Origin: Solirubrobacteraceae bacterium
GTDB taxonomy: Bacteria; Actinomycetota; Thermoleophilia; Solirubrobacterales; Solirubrobacteraceae
Reading direction: 5' to 3'
NCBI GenBank assembly: GCA_017882445.1
Contig: JADGPK010000015.1
Span: forward strand, 1-50,389
DNA length: 50,389 bases
Shown one piece after another: positions 41,974-50,298 of the stretch. Made by a program: the position numbers and the translations under genes. Positions within the stretch are counted from its first letter, which is position 1. Every line of letters begins with the position of its first letter. The notes beneath the pieces are model-generated. The model did not search any database. It was given only the letters and a program-made list of their open reading frames with translations, and was not told the origin of the DNA.

Positions 41974-43656
41974 CTACTCCCACTCGATGGTGCCGGGAGG
42001 CTTCGAGGTGATGTCCAGGACCACCCGGTTGACCTCGCGGAGCTCGTTGATCATCCGCGAGGCGATCGTCTCGAGCAGGTCGTAGGGCAGCCTGGCCCAA
42101 TCTGCGGTCATGGCGTCGTCGCTGGTGACCGCGCGGACGACCACGACGTATCCGTATGTGCGCTCGTCGCCCTGCACCCCGACCGTGCGGATGTCGGGAA
42201 GCACGCAGAACGACTGCCACAGCTCGCGATACAACCCCGCCTTGCGGATCTCCTCCTGCAGAATGTGGTCGGCCTCGCGCAGCACGCCGAGGCGCTCCTT
42301 GGTCGCTTCGCCACCCACGATCCGGATCGCCAATCCGGGTCCCGGGAAGGGCTGGCGCCAGACCAGCCGCTCGGGCAGCCCGAGCTCGGCGCCCACCGCG
42401 CGCACCTCGTCCTTGAACAGCGCCCGCAGCGGCTCGACCAGGTCGAACTGCAGGTCGTCGGGCAGTCCGCCCACGTTGTGATGAGACTTGATCGTCGCCG
42501 CGCCCGTCCCTCCCCCGGACTCGATCACATCCGAGTAGAGCGTCCCCTGGACCAGGAAGCGGGCGCTGGCCCCTCCGTGCTCGACCGCGAGCTTGGCTGC
42601 CTCCTCCTCGAAGACCCTGATGAACTCGGCCCCGATCGCCTTGCGCTTGGCCTCCGGGTCGCTCACGCCCTTGAGCTTCTCCAGGAACCGCGTCTCGGCG
42701 TCGACGGCCACCAGAGGGACCTTGAAGGTGTCGCGGAAGGTGTTTATGACCTGCTCGCCCTCTTCCTTGCGCATCAGCCCGTGATCGACGAACACGCACG
42801 TCAGCTGCTCGCCGATCGCACGATGCACGAGCAGCGCGGCGACCGATGAGTCCACGCCTCCGGAGAGCCCGCAGATGACATTGCCGTCGCCGACCTGCTC
42901 GCGGATGCGCCGGATCTGTTCCTCGACGATCGACGCGGCCGACCAGGTCGGTTCACATCCACACACCTCGATCAGGAACCTCGTGAGGATCTCCTGACCG
43001 TAGGGGGTGTGCACGACCTCGGGATGGAACTGGATGCCGTAGATTCCGCGCTCGGGATCCTCGACGGCGGCCACCGGCGAGCTGCTCGAGGAAGCGAGCG
43101 CCTTGAACCCTTGCGGCGGCTCGTAGACGGTGTCCCGGTGGGACATCCAGCACGTCTGCTCCTTCGGCATCCCCTTCAGCAGCACTCCCGCATCGGAAAC
43201 GATGAGGTCCGAGCGGCCGAACTCCCCCACCTCCGCCTGCTCCACGCGGCCACCGAGCGTGTGCACGAGCAGCTGCATCCCGTAGCAGATGCCCAGCACC
43301 GGCACGCCCAGCTCCAACAGGCCTTGATCGAGCAGCGGGGCGCCGTCGGCGTACACCGAAGCCGGACCGCCCGACAGGATGATCCCCCGCGGTTTCCGCC
43401 GGGCGACCTCCTCCAGCGGCACGTGATGGGGCAGCAGCTCGCTGAAGACGCCGCAGTCGCGCACCCGGCGTGCGATCAGCTGCGAGTACTGCCCGCCGTA
43501 GTCGAGCACCACGATCTCCTCCGTCGGCGCGCAGGGCTGCGCGGCGGCGGGCTCCCGCTCTGTGCCCGAGCGCTCCGACGGGGGTGCGTCGAGCACCCCG
43601 GCACCCGTGACGTCGCGCCCCGCGAGCGCTGCCGCCGAGTCGGAGCCGTCAATCAT
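41974..43656 (-). CDS. guaA: GMP synthase (glutamine-hydrolysing)
   Basis: It converts XMP to GMP. The N-terminal class I amidotransferase domain starts [21 protein letters not shown] and has the nucleophile in [13 protein letters not shown]. The ATP-pyrophosphatase loop [14 protein letters not shown] and the C-terminal dimerisation domain ([11 protein letters not shown] end) follow. The ATG at 43656 overlaps the guaB3 stop by eight bases. An N-terminal extension of about 45 residues, rich in Ala/Ser/Pro, precedes the catalytic domain, giving 560 residues versus about 520 usually. Confidence 0.95.
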   Translation of the reverse strand: MIDGSDSAAALAGRDVTGAGVLDAPPSERSGTEREPAAAQPCAPTEEIVVLDYGGQYSQLIARRVRDCGVFSELLPHHVPLEEVARRKPRGIILSGGPASVYADGAPLLDQGLLELGVPVLGICYGMQLLVHTLGGRVEQAEVGEFGRSDLIVSDAGVLLKGMPKEQTCWMSHRDTVYEPPQGFKALASSSSSPVAAVEDPERGIYGIQFHPEVVHTPYGQEILTRFLIEVCGCEPTWSAASIVEEQIRRIREQVGDGNVICGLSGGVDSSVAALLVHRAIGEQLTCVFVDHGLMRKEEGEQVINTFRDTFKVPLVAVDAETRFLEKLKGVSDPEAKRKAIGAEFIRVFEEEAAKLAVEHGGASARFLVQGTLYSDVIESGGGTGAATIKSHHNVGGLPDDLQFDLVEPLRALFKDEVRAVGAELGLPERLVWRQPFPGPGLAIRIVGGEATKERLGVLREADHILQEEIRKAGLYRELWQSFCVLPDIRTVGVQGDERTYGYVVVVRAVTSDDAMTADWARLPYDLLETIASRMINELREVNRVVLDITSKPPGTIEWE

Positions 43657-44842
43657 TGACGAGTGTGGCCACCTTCCCGTTGGTCGCACCCATGCCCACG
43701 CCCTGGTCACGCTGCAACGCCTTGCCCTCCGTCTGGAGCGACGGAGCGACCACGACCTCCGCTCGATTGAACTCAGCGAGGTCCTTGTGTCCGCACGTCG
43801 CCATCGACGTGCGCAGGCCGCCGAACAGGTTGAACGTGCCGTCGTTCTCGCGCGCCGGGCCGACGAGGATCTCCTCGAGCGTCCCGTTCTGGGTCGTCGC
43901 CACGCGTGCGCCCCGTGGGAGCGTCGGGTGGAAGGTCGCCATGCCCCAGTGAAAGCCGCGTCCCGGTGCCTCGTAGGCCCGTGCGAGCGGCGAGCCGATC
44001 ATCACGGCGTCCGCGCCCAGCGCGATCGCCTTGGAGATGTCTCCGCCGTTGCGCATCCCGCCGTCGGCGATCACCTGGCTGTATTCACCTGTCTCGAGCA
44101 TGTGCGTCGAGCGGGCGTGGGCCACGTCCGCTATCGCCGTGGCCTGCGGTACGCCGATGCCCAGCACCCCGCGCGTCGTGCACGCTGCTCCGGGACCAAC
44201 GCCGACGAGCACGCCCGCCGCGCCCGTGCGCATCAGGTGCAGCCCCGTGTGGTAGGAGGCGCATCCGCCCACCACGACAGGCACGTCGAGCATCGGGATG
44301 AACTCCTTCAGGTTCAGCGGCTCCGAGACGGTCGAGACGTGCTCTCCGGAGACGACCGTGCCCTGGATCACGAGCACGTCCAGACCGGCCTCCAGGGCGA
44401 TCTCGTGATACTGGAGCACCCGCTGGGGCGTCAGCGAGGCGGCCACGACCACCTTCTGTTCCTTGATCTCGCGAATTCGCTGCGCGATCAGCTCCGGTTT
44501 GACCGGCGCACGGTAGATCTCCTGCATCTCACGCGTCGCCAGCTCCTTTGGCAGCGCGGCGATCCGCTCGAGCTGCTCGTCGGCGTCCTCGTAGCGGGTG
44601 AAGATCCCCTCGAGGTTGAGCACCGCCAACCCGCCGAGCCGACCGATGATTCCGGCTGTCTCCGGCGAAACGACGCCGTCCATCGCGGACGCGAGCATCG
44701 GCAGCTCGAACTGGTAGGGGCCAAGCTTCCACGAGATGTCGATGTCGTCGGGATCGCGCGTGCGCCTGGACGGCACGATCGCGATGTCGTCAAATCCATA
44801 TGCGCGACGGCCCTTCTTGCCGCGTCCGATCTCTATCTCCAT
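43649..44842 (-). CDS. guaB3: GuaB3-family IMP dehydrogenase-related protein
   Basis: A 397-residue (beta/alpha)8 enzyme of the IMP dehydrogenase/GMP reductase fold without the CBS pair of true IMPDH. It starts [25 protein letters not shown]; the active-site loop is [13 protein letters not shown] (Cys nucleophile) and the phosphate site [13 protein letters not shown]. The GuaB3 group occurs beside guaA in actinobacteria; its activity is debated, and GMP reductase-like action has been proposed for some members. True guaB is not in the window. GAGG precedes the ATG by eight bases. It is coupled to guaA by an eight-base overlap. Confidence 0.88.
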   Translation of the reverse strand: MEIEIGRGKKGRRAYGFDDIAIVPSRRTRDPDDIDISWKLGPYQFELPMLASAMDGVVSPETAGIIGRLGGLAVLNLEGIFTRYEDADEQLERIAALPKELATREMQEIYRAPVKPELIAQRIREIKEQKVVVAASLTPQRVLQYHEIALEAGLDVLVIQGTVVSGEHVSTVSEPLNLKEFIPMLDVPVVVGGCASYHTGLHLMRTGAAGVLVGVGPGAACTTRGVLGIGVPQATAIADVAHARSTHMLETGEYSQVIADGGMRNGGDISKAIALGADAVMIGSPLARAYEAPGRGFHWGMATFHPTLPRGARVATTQNGTLEEILVGPARENDGTFNLFGGLRTSMATCGHKDLAEFNRAEVVVAPSLQTEGKALQRDQGVGMGATNGKVATLVND

Positions 44843-44876
44843 TGCTGCATCCTCGCATTCGCCGCGGACAAGGAAA

Positions 44877-44893
44877 CCCCGCGCTCGGCGGGG
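44877..44893 (-). terminator. Attenuator-like hairpin in the guaB3 leader
   Basis: On the minus strand CCCCGC and GCGGGG form a six-pair stem with loop CGAGC, followed by TTTCCTT. It sits 35 bases upstream of the guaB3 ATG and downstream of the promoter candidate at 44956-44983. It could limit readthrough into guaB3. No purine riboswitch core was recognised. Confidence 0.3.
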
Positions 44894-44955
44894 CCATGAG
44901 GGGGACGGCGGAGCGCCGCGGAAGCCTTGTTGAAAACGGCAGCCAAGTGAAGCTG

Positions 44956-44983
44956 AGCATAGCAATGGTCACACCCGGCCCAA
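44956..44983 (-). promoter_or_regulatory. Putative promoter of guaB3-guaA
   Basis: The minus strand has TTGGGC (44978-44983) and TATGCT (44956-44961) separated by 16 bases. A start near 44949 would leave a leader of about 107 bases before the ATG, holding the hairpin at 44877-44893. Confidence 0.4.
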
Positions 44984-44993
44984 TGCCCTTGGA

Positions 44994-44999
44994 TATGCT
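44994..44999 (+). promoter_or_regulatory. Putative -10 of the LeuRS-like gene
   Basis: TATGCT lies eight bases before the ATG at 45008, with no Shine-Dalgarno between, consistent with a leaderless transcript. A consensus -35 is not obvious. Confidence 0.3.
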
Positions 45000-45007
45000 C
45001 GATTGGC

Positions 45008-47305
45008 ATGAGCGATGGGATCCACAGCCGATATGAGCCGCAAGCGATCGAGGCCCGTCGCCAGGCGGCCTGGCGCGAGCGCAACGCGTTCAGGACGCCG
45101 CCGCTGATCGACGATCAGCCGCACCTGTACATCAAGCCCTCCGCGCCGTTCACCTCGGGAAACATCCACATCGGCCACGTGCGCAGCTACTCGATCGGAG
45201 ACGCCTACGCCCGTTTCCGCCGAGCGCGCGGGGAGGCGGTGCTGTTCGCATTCGGCTTCGACGCCTTCGGGCTGCCCGCCGAGCTCGGCGCGATCGCCGG
45301 CGGAGAGCCTCCGAGCGACTGGGTCGAGCGCTGCGCCACCCACATGACCGGGCAGCTCGAGCGCCTCGGCTTCTCCTTCGACTGGGAGCGCTCCTTTCTC
45401 AGCTCCGACGCCGTCATGTACCGCTGGTCGCAGTGGCTGTTCCTCATCCTCCTCGACGCCGGGCTGATCTACCGAGGCACCGGGAACGTCGACTGGTGCG
45501 AGCACTGCGAAACGACGCTAGCTTCGATACAGGTCGAGCCGGGCGGCACCTGCTGGCGTTGCCACGGCCCCGTGAGGCTGATCGAGCTCCCGCAGTGGTA
45601 CCTGCGCATCAGCGCCTATCTCGAGGAGAACGACCGGCGCCTGGAGGAGCTCGCAGCGGGCGGCGTCTGGGACGAGGTCGCCCTCGGCTCCCAGCAGATC
45701 GTTCTCGGCCGCCTCGACGGCGTCGAGCTCGAGCTGGGCGCCCCCGACGGGAGCGCGCTGACCGTCTTCACCCCCTACCCCGAGGCACTCGGCGAGGCAC
45801 GCTTCGTGCTCATGTCCGCTCGCCACCCCGACGCCGACGAGTGGGCCTCGGACGCAGCGGTCAGCGAGCAGCTCGATCAGCTGCGCACGGGCGGCTGGGA
45901 GCGTAGCTCGCGCGAGGCCGAGACGATCCCCGTGATCGACACCGGGCGCGTCGTCCTCGGTCCCGACGGCGCCACGCTTCCCGTGCTCCTCTCTCCCCTC
46001 GTCGACTCGCGCTTCGGCCCCACCGTCGTATTCGGGATACCCACGAGCGATCGCACCGACGAGGTGATCGCGCGCAGGCTGGGCCTGGATGTGCCCGAGG
46101 TCGCGGATAGCGCCGCTGATGCCCATGCGTACGAGCAGGACGACGACGCGCCCGCTGACCGCCGTGCGCCCGTGCCCGGGAGCCGCCCGGCCGTTCGCTA
46201 CCGGGCGTTCGACTTCACGATCTCCCGCCAGCGCTCGTGGGGCACGCCGATCCCGGTCGTGTATTGCGAGAGCTGCGGCACTGTGCCCGTTCCACGCGAG
46301 CAGCTGCCGGTGCTGCTGCCGCTCGACATCCGCCCCACCGGCACCGGCAATCCGTTGGCCGAGCTGGAGGAGTTCGTCCAGACCACATGTCCGAGCTGCG
46401 GCGGGCCGGCGCGGCGAGAGACCGACACGCTGGACTGCCACTTCGACGCCCTCTGGCTATGGGTGCCCGCCTGCGTCCCCCCCGAGGCGCGTGAGGACTC
46501 ACTCGAGGAGATCCTCGCGCTGCCCGACCTGCGTCACTGGCTTCCCTCCGAGCGCCTGGTCGCGGGCTCAGACAGCGGGAACTTCGTGTTCGACCAGCGG
46601 ATCGTCACCAAGGCGCTGCGCGACATCGGCCCGCTCGCGTTCCTCGCCGACGGCGAGCCGTTCGCCGGCTGCCTGTTTCACGAGATGGTCGTGAGCGACG
46701 GGCGCAAGATGAGCAAGCACCTCGGCAACGTGGTCGACCCGGACGAGCTGATCGACCAGTACGGCGCGGACACCGTGCGGCTGGCGGTCCTCTACGCCGC
46801 GCGCCCGCAGAGGTCGCTGAACTGGAGCGACTCGGCGGTGCTGCGCTGCCACAGGTTTCTCGCCCAGGTGTGGGAGTACTCGCACAGGAAGATCGCCGAG
46901 GCGGGCGCCGATCCCGCGCGCGCCGTCGAGGCGGTTGGATCGACGGGCGGGACCGAGCAGACGAGAGATACCAGCGAGCACCTCAGGCTGAAACTGTCGC
47001 AGTGGTGCGCTGCCGCCGTGGAGAAGACCACCGAGGACATGGAGAACCTCGAGATGCACACCGCCGTTCGCAACGTCATGCGCCTGTTCGACCGGATCAA
47101 GGACTTCGAGAAACGTGTGATCGCGCGCGACGGTGAGCTCAGCCGCGCCAACCGCGACGCGCTCCTGGAGGCGCTCACGCTGCTCGCGCAGATGCTCGGT
47201 CCGCTGGCTCCGCACCTGGCCGAGGAGCTGTGGCTGGCGTTCGGCAATGACGAGCACGGCGCACAGATGCCGTGGCCCGTCGTATCGTTGCGGGTACCCG
47301 CATGA
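45008..47305 (+). CDS. Divergent leucyl-tRNA-synthetase-like protein (class I)
   Basis: The 765-residue protein keeps the class I fold: HIGH box GNIHIGH (51-57), FGFDAFGLPAE (83-92), a zinc site CEHC/CWRC (164-185), ISRQRSWGTPIP (405-415) and the KMSK box RKMSKHLGN (566-574). It aligns along a LeuRS but departs at specific places. The leucine-pocket YPSG reads APFTSG; the EHA..HLLY stretch reads GSDSGNFVFDQ; and the threonine-rich editing strand TTRPDT is TPYPEA (255-260), while the Asp pair after GIPTSD is kept. So it may activate a different amino acid or lack editing. It has no apparent promoter other than a possible -10, and the next gene overlaps its stop. Confidence 0.8.
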   Translation: MSDGIHSRYEPQAIEARRQAAWRERNAFRTPPLIDDQPHLYIKPSAPFTSGNIHIGHVRSYSIGDAYARFRRARGEAVLFAFGFDAFGLPAELGAIAGGEPPSDWVERCATHMTGQLERLGFSFDWERSFLSSDAVMYRWSQWLFLILLDAGLIYRGTGNVDWCEHCETTLASIQVEPGGTCWRCHGPVRLIELPQWYLRISAYLEENDRRLEELAAGGVWDEVALGSQQIVLGRLDGVELELGAPDGSALTVFTPYPEALGEARFVLMSARHPDADEWASDAAVSEQLDQLRTGGWERSSREAETIPVIDTGRVVLGPDGATLPVLLSPLVDSRFGPTVVFGIPTSDRTDEVIARRLGLDVPEVADSAADAHAYEQDDDAPADRRAPVPGSRPAVRYRAFDFTISRQRSWGTPIPVVYCESCGTVPVPREQLPVLLPLDIRPTGTGNPLAELEEFVQTTCPSCGGPARRETDTLDCHFDALWLWVPACVPPEAREDSLEEILALPDLRHWLPSERLVAGSDSGNFVFDQRIVTKALRDIGPLAFLADGEPFAGCLFHEMVVSDGRKMSKHLGNVVDPDELIDQYGADTVRLAVLYAARPQRSLNWSDSAVLRCHRFLAQVWEYSHRKIAEAGADPARAVEAVGSTGGTEQTRDTSEHLRLKLSQWCAAAVEKTTEDMENLEMHTAVRNVMRLFDRIKDFEKRVIARDGELSRANRDALLEALTLLAQMLGPLAPHLAEELWLAFGNDEHGAQMPWPVVSLRVPA

Positions 47306-48636
47306 GCACACAGACCGCACACAGCCCCCTGGGGTCCGGTCAGCGGACGCGTTCATGCGCGACCGGACTGGCCTGTCATCGCTGCGACAAGAGCTACGCG
47401 CTCACGGACACAGTGTTCGCGTGCCCGGACTGCGGCAAGGGGCTTGACATCGTCTACGACTACGAGTTGGCCGCCCGCCACTTCAGGGACGTACCCAGCT
47501 CGGAGCGCCCCGAGAACATCTGGCACTTCGAGGAGCTCCTGCCGATCGTCGACGCGTCGGCGCAGGCGCGCGTCGGACGCCACTCCGCCTACACGCCGCT
47601 GATCCGCGCGGACCGGCTCGGCGCGGAGCTCGGCCTCAGCAACCTGTACCTCAAGGACGACTCCACGTCGCGGCCGAGCCTCTCCTACAAGGACCGGGTG
47701 GTGTCGATGTCGGTCGCCCGTCTGCTCGAGCTCGGCAAGACCGAGATCGGCTGCGTCTCCACCGGCAACGTCGGCACCGCCATCGCCTCCTTCGCCGCCA
47801 AGGCCGGAGTGGACGCCTACGTCTTCTACCCCAACCGCCTCGAGGACATGAAGGCCCGCGCCTGCATGGCGCTCGGCGCCAAGGTCTGTCAGGTCGAGGG
47901 CAACTACGACGAGGCCAACCGCCGCTGCCGCGAAGTGGCCCTCGCGACGGGCATGGAGTTCGCCAACATCACCCTGCGACCCTTCTACGCCGAGGGCGCC
48001 AAGACCGCCGCATTCGAGATCGTCGAGCAGCTGGACTGGAACGCGCCCGAGCACATCATCACGGCCGCAGCCGGCGGCACGCTCTCCTCGCGCCTGCACA
48101 AGGGGCTTGGCGAGCTGCAGCTTCTCGGGCTCTCCGAGACCGACGCCACACGCATCCACATCGCCCAGCCGAGCGGCTGCAACCCGATCGCGAGCGCGAT
48201 CCTCGCCGAGGAGGCCGAGGTGCACGCGGTCATCCCCGAGACCGCCGCCCACTCGCTGGCGATCGGCGCGCCCGGCGACGGGTACCTGGTGATCGACGCG
48301 GTGCTCAAACGCGGAGGCACCGCGGGGTTCGCCAGCGACCCCGAGATCTTCGCCGGCATCGACCTGCTCGCTGCCACGGAGGGCCTGCTCACGGAGCCTG
48401 CAGGTGGCACAACAGTCGCGGTACTCGAGAAACTCGCGGCCGCCGGGCACTTCGGAGCCGACGAAACGGTCGTCGCGATCATCACCGGCAACGGCCTGAA
48501 GACGCTCGACGAGCACCCACAGAAGCCGTGGCCGGACAAGGTCGAATGCGAGCTCGACGCGATGCTGGCGGCGCTCAGCGATCTCAAGAGCGGCGCAACG
48601 CTCATGCAGAGCGCCCGCGAGCAGCTGCACCCGTAA
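47302..48636 (+). CDS. Threonine synthase-like PLP enzyme
   Basis: A fold-type II PLP enzyme of 444 residues, related to threonine synthase (which converts O-phosphohomoserine to threonine). The Schiff-base Lys130 is in SLSYKDRVVS, the phosphate-loop-type GNVGTAIASFAA follows, and the glycine-rich AAAGGTLSSRL is near 265. An N-terminal zinc ribbon, CHRC/CPDCG (25-44), precedes it. Where classic ThrC has NPTGSFKD, this has RPSLSYKD, a variant. ATG 47302 lies in the last codons of the LeuRS-like gene (ATGA overlap), so translation is coupled. Its substrate may differ from threonine synthase. Confidence 0.82.
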   Translation: MSTQTAHSPLGSGQRTRSCATGLACHRCDKSYALTDTVFACPDCGKGLDIVYDYELAARHFRDVPSSERPENIWHFEELLPIVDASAQARVGRHSAYTPLIRADRLGAELGLSNLYLKDDSTSRPSLSYKDRVVSMSVARLLELGKTEIGCVSTGNVGTAIASFAAKAGVDAYVFYPNRLEDMKARACMALGAKVCQVEGNYDEANRRCREVALATGMEFANITLRPFYAEGAKTAAFEIVEQLDWNAPEHIITAAAGGTLSSRLHKGLGELQLLGLSETDATRIHIAQPSGCNPIASAILAEEAEVHAVIPETAAHSLAIGAPGDGYLVIDAVLKRGGTAGFASDPEIFAGIDLLAATEGLLTEPAGGTTVAVLEKLAAAGHFGADETVVAIITGNGLKTLDEHPQKPWPDKVECELDAMLAALSDLKSGATLMQSAREQLHP

Positions 48637-48728
48637 GCGCGCAGCCTGGGCCGAGGACGCTGCCCGTCCGAGCGCCCTCGGCGTCCAGTCCGGACACGGG
48701 TCCGCCTGATCGGCGGTAGGCTTGCCTC

Positions 48729-48962
48729 ATGGATGACCCCGAGGTCGATCTGGAGACGCGCCGTCACGAGGAGCGCCGAGCCGTCGAGGAGGCGGGAGGA
48801 GGCGAGTCCGAGGGCTTCGAGCTCGCCGAGCAGGAACTGATCGACCACGCCTCCCACGGCGACGGTCACACCCCCGCGCGCATCATGCGCGACGCCGCCT
48901 CAGACGCCGAGTCGGTCAGCCTCGTCTACGGCGAGGCTGACGAGGAGCACAAGGCCGACTGA
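48729..48962 (+). CDS. Small acidic protein
   Basis: A 77-residue, strongly acidic protein (MDDPEVDLETRRHEERRAVEEAGGGES onward) with no hydrophobic segment. It has a central helix (EGFELAEQELIDHASHGDG) and ends EADEEHKAD. The ATG is six bases after a TAGGCT hexamer and lacks a Shine-Dalgarno, so it is possibly leaderless. It is followed by the RNase P terminator 11 bases after the stop, oriented for the other strand but able to end this transcript too. I do not recognise the family. Confidence 0.6.
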   Translation: MDDPEVDLETRRHEERRAVEEAGGGESEGFELAEQELIDHASHGDGHTPARIMRDAASDAESVSLVYGEADEEHKAD

Positions 48963-48972
48963 CCGTTACATA

Positions 48973-49000
48973 GAAAGGCCCCGCCGAAGCGGGGCCTTTC
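48973..49000 (-). terminator. rnpB terminator hairpin (C-UUCG-G)
   Basis: On the minus strand GAAAGGCCCCGC and GCGGGGCCTTTC form a perfect 12-bp stem around TTCG, giving the very stable C(UUCG)G tetraloop, followed by TATGT. It lies just past the 3' end of rnpB. On the plus strand it also follows the small acidic gene, so it could serve both. Confidence 0.75.
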
Positions 49001-49004
49001 CTTA

Positions 49005-49328
49005 GCAGGTCGATAAGCCGGATTCTGTCGTTGAGCTGCCATCCATCTAAGCGGCCTACCTGGACCTTGGCGGGCTACCTGCAAACGGTCCGTTTTGGCC
49101 TTGCATCGGGTGGGGTTTGCCCAGCCGCCGCGTCACCGCGACGCTGGTGCGCTCTTACCGCACCATTTCACCCTTGCCGGTCCGCCGTTCACGTGGGACG
49201 GCGGACTTGGGCGGTTTGTTTCTGTGGCACTTTCCCGCGGGTTTCCCCGGGTCGATATCTCGACCACCCTGCCCTGTGATGTCCGGACTTTCCTCGAAGG
49301 CTCTCGCCTCCGCGGCCGCCTGACCTGC
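49005..49328 (-). ncRNA. rnpB: RNase P RNA
   Basis: The minus strand carries the conserved segments of bacterial RNase P RNA in order: GAGGAAAGTCCGGAC near the 5' end, ACAGGGCAGGGTGG, AAGTGCCACAGAAA, GGCAAGGGTGAAATGG, GGTAAGAGCGCACC, GGCAAACCCCACC, and ACAGAATCCGGCTTAT near the 3' end. The ends pair as helix P1 (GCAGGTC with GACCTGC). It is the catalytic RNA that removes 5' leaders from tRNA precursors. A promoter (TTCACA-17-TAAGTT) puts the start at about 49328, matching the P1 end. Total about 324 bases. Confidence 0.93.
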
Positions 49329-49334
49329 ACGATC

Positions 49335-49363
49335 AACTTAGCGCCTGGCAGGCCGCCTGTGAA
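49335..49363 (-). promoter_or_regulatory. Promoter of rnpB
   Basis: TTCACA (49358-49363) and TAAGTT (49335-49340) have a 17-base spacer on the minus strand. The start expected seven bases downstream falls at 49328, exactly the 5' base of helix P1. Confidence 0.6.
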
Positions 49364-49409
49364 GGGCTGGGCGCAGCGACAGGACTGCCGGGCGCCTGCC
49401 GCACGCCGG

Positions 49410-50033
49410 TCAGACCCGTCTGAGCAGGCCCACCACGCGACCGAGAACCTTGACCTCCTTGCTGCGAATCGGCTCCATCGTCTCGTTCTCGGGCTGGAGC
49501 CTGACGTGATCGGGTTCGCGGAAGAAGCGCTTGACCGTCGCCTCCTCGCCCAGGAGCGCCACCACGACCTCGCCGTTGCTCGCCGTGTCCTGGGGATGCA
49601 CGACCACGTAGTCCCCTTCCAGGATGCCCGCGTTCTTCATCGAGTCGCCGCGTATCCGCAGCAGGTACTCGCCTTCCCCGCCGCCCGCGATCTCGGGGAC
49701 CGACACGTACTCCTCGATGTTCTCCTCCGCAAGTATCGGCTGACCCGCCGCCACCGAGCCCAGAAGCGGAATGCCTTCGGCGCGAACGATGCCGCGTACG
49801 CTCTCCACCGCGCTGCCCACAGCCCTGTCGAGCAGCTCGATCGCACGCGGCTTGGAGGGGTCGCGGCGCAGCATGCCGATCTTCTCGAGATTGGCCAGGT
49901 GAGCGTGCACAGTCGAGGAGGAGGCCAGGCCGACCGCCTTGCCGATGTCGCGCACCGTGGGCGGATAGCCGTACCTGGCCGAGTACTTGCGGATGAAGTC
50001 GAAGATCTCCTGCTGGCGCTTCGTCAGATCCAT
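49410..50033 (-). CDS. lexA: LexA repressor
   Basis: The SOS repressor cleaves itself when activated by RecA. The N-terminal winged helix has PTVRDIGKAVGLASSSTVHAH at about 25-45. The cleavage site Ala96-Gly97 is in SVAAGQP; catalytic Ser131 is in RGDSMKNAGI and Lys168 in EEATVKRFF. 207 residues, normal. The ATG at 50033 is supported by GGAGG nine bases upstream; the long reading to 50372 is a different, unsupported extension running over tRNA-Leu. It is autoregulated through the SOS box at 50074-50087. It lies just upstream of rnpB on the same strand. Confidence 0.95.
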   Translation of the reverse strand: MDLTKRQQEIFDFIRKYSARYGYPPTVRDIGKAVGLASSSTVHAHLANLEKIGMLRRDPSKPRAIELLDRAVGSAVESVRGIVRAEGIPLLGSVAAGQPILAEENIEEYVSVPEIAGGGEGEYLLRIRGDSMKNAGILEGDYVVVHPQDTASNGEVVVALLGEEATVKRFFREPDHVRLQPENETMEPIRSKEVKVLGRVVGLLRRV

Positions 50034-50073
50034 GCCTGGATGCCTCCGCGGTCGGGTGGACGGTGTGCTGCAA

Positions 50074-50087
50074 CGAACATGTGTTCG
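50074..50087. promoter_or_regulatory. SOS box (LexA operator) of lexA
   Basis: CGAACATGTGTTCG is a perfect palindrome of the GAAC-N4-GTTC type used by Gram-positive and actinobacterial LexA. It covers the predicted transcription start of lexA, just downstream of its -10. Confidence 0.85.
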
Positions 50088-50088
50088 C

Positions 50089-50117
50089 AATGTAGCGTCG
50101 GCGGTGGACGGATGCAA
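50089..50117 (-). promoter_or_regulatory. Putative lexA promoter
   Basis: TTGCAT (50112-50117) and TACATT (50089-50094) are separated by 17 bases on the minus strand, with the SOS box immediately after. Start near 50082. Confidence 0.5.
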
Positions 50118-50165
50118 GCCCAGGGCTCGATCGAGGCGTGCGCTGGGGCCGCGCCAGCCCAGGGC

Positions 50166-50171
50166 TATACT
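50166..50171 (+). promoter_or_regulatory. Putative -10 of tRNA-Leu
   Basis: TATACT lies ten bases before the tRNA 5' end. The -35 region is not a good match. Confidence 0.35.
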
Positions 50172-50180
50172 CGCCCCCCT

Positions 50181-50267
<87 letters not shown>

Positions 50268-50275
50268 TGCAAAAT

Positions 50276-50298
50276 GCCCTGCTAAGCGGGGCTTTTTT
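50276..50298 (+). terminator. Terminator after tRNA-Leu
   Basis: GCCCTGC and GCGGGGC pair (one G-T) around TAA, followed by six T. It starts nine bases after the tRNA and is a standard intrinsic terminator. The last 91 bases of the window beyond it hold nothing recognised. Confidence 0.75.

Noticed and set aside
44870-45007. T-box riboswitch before the synthetase-like gene
   Set aside because: The T-box sequence (AGGGTGGNACCGCG type) and specifier loop were looked for and not found.
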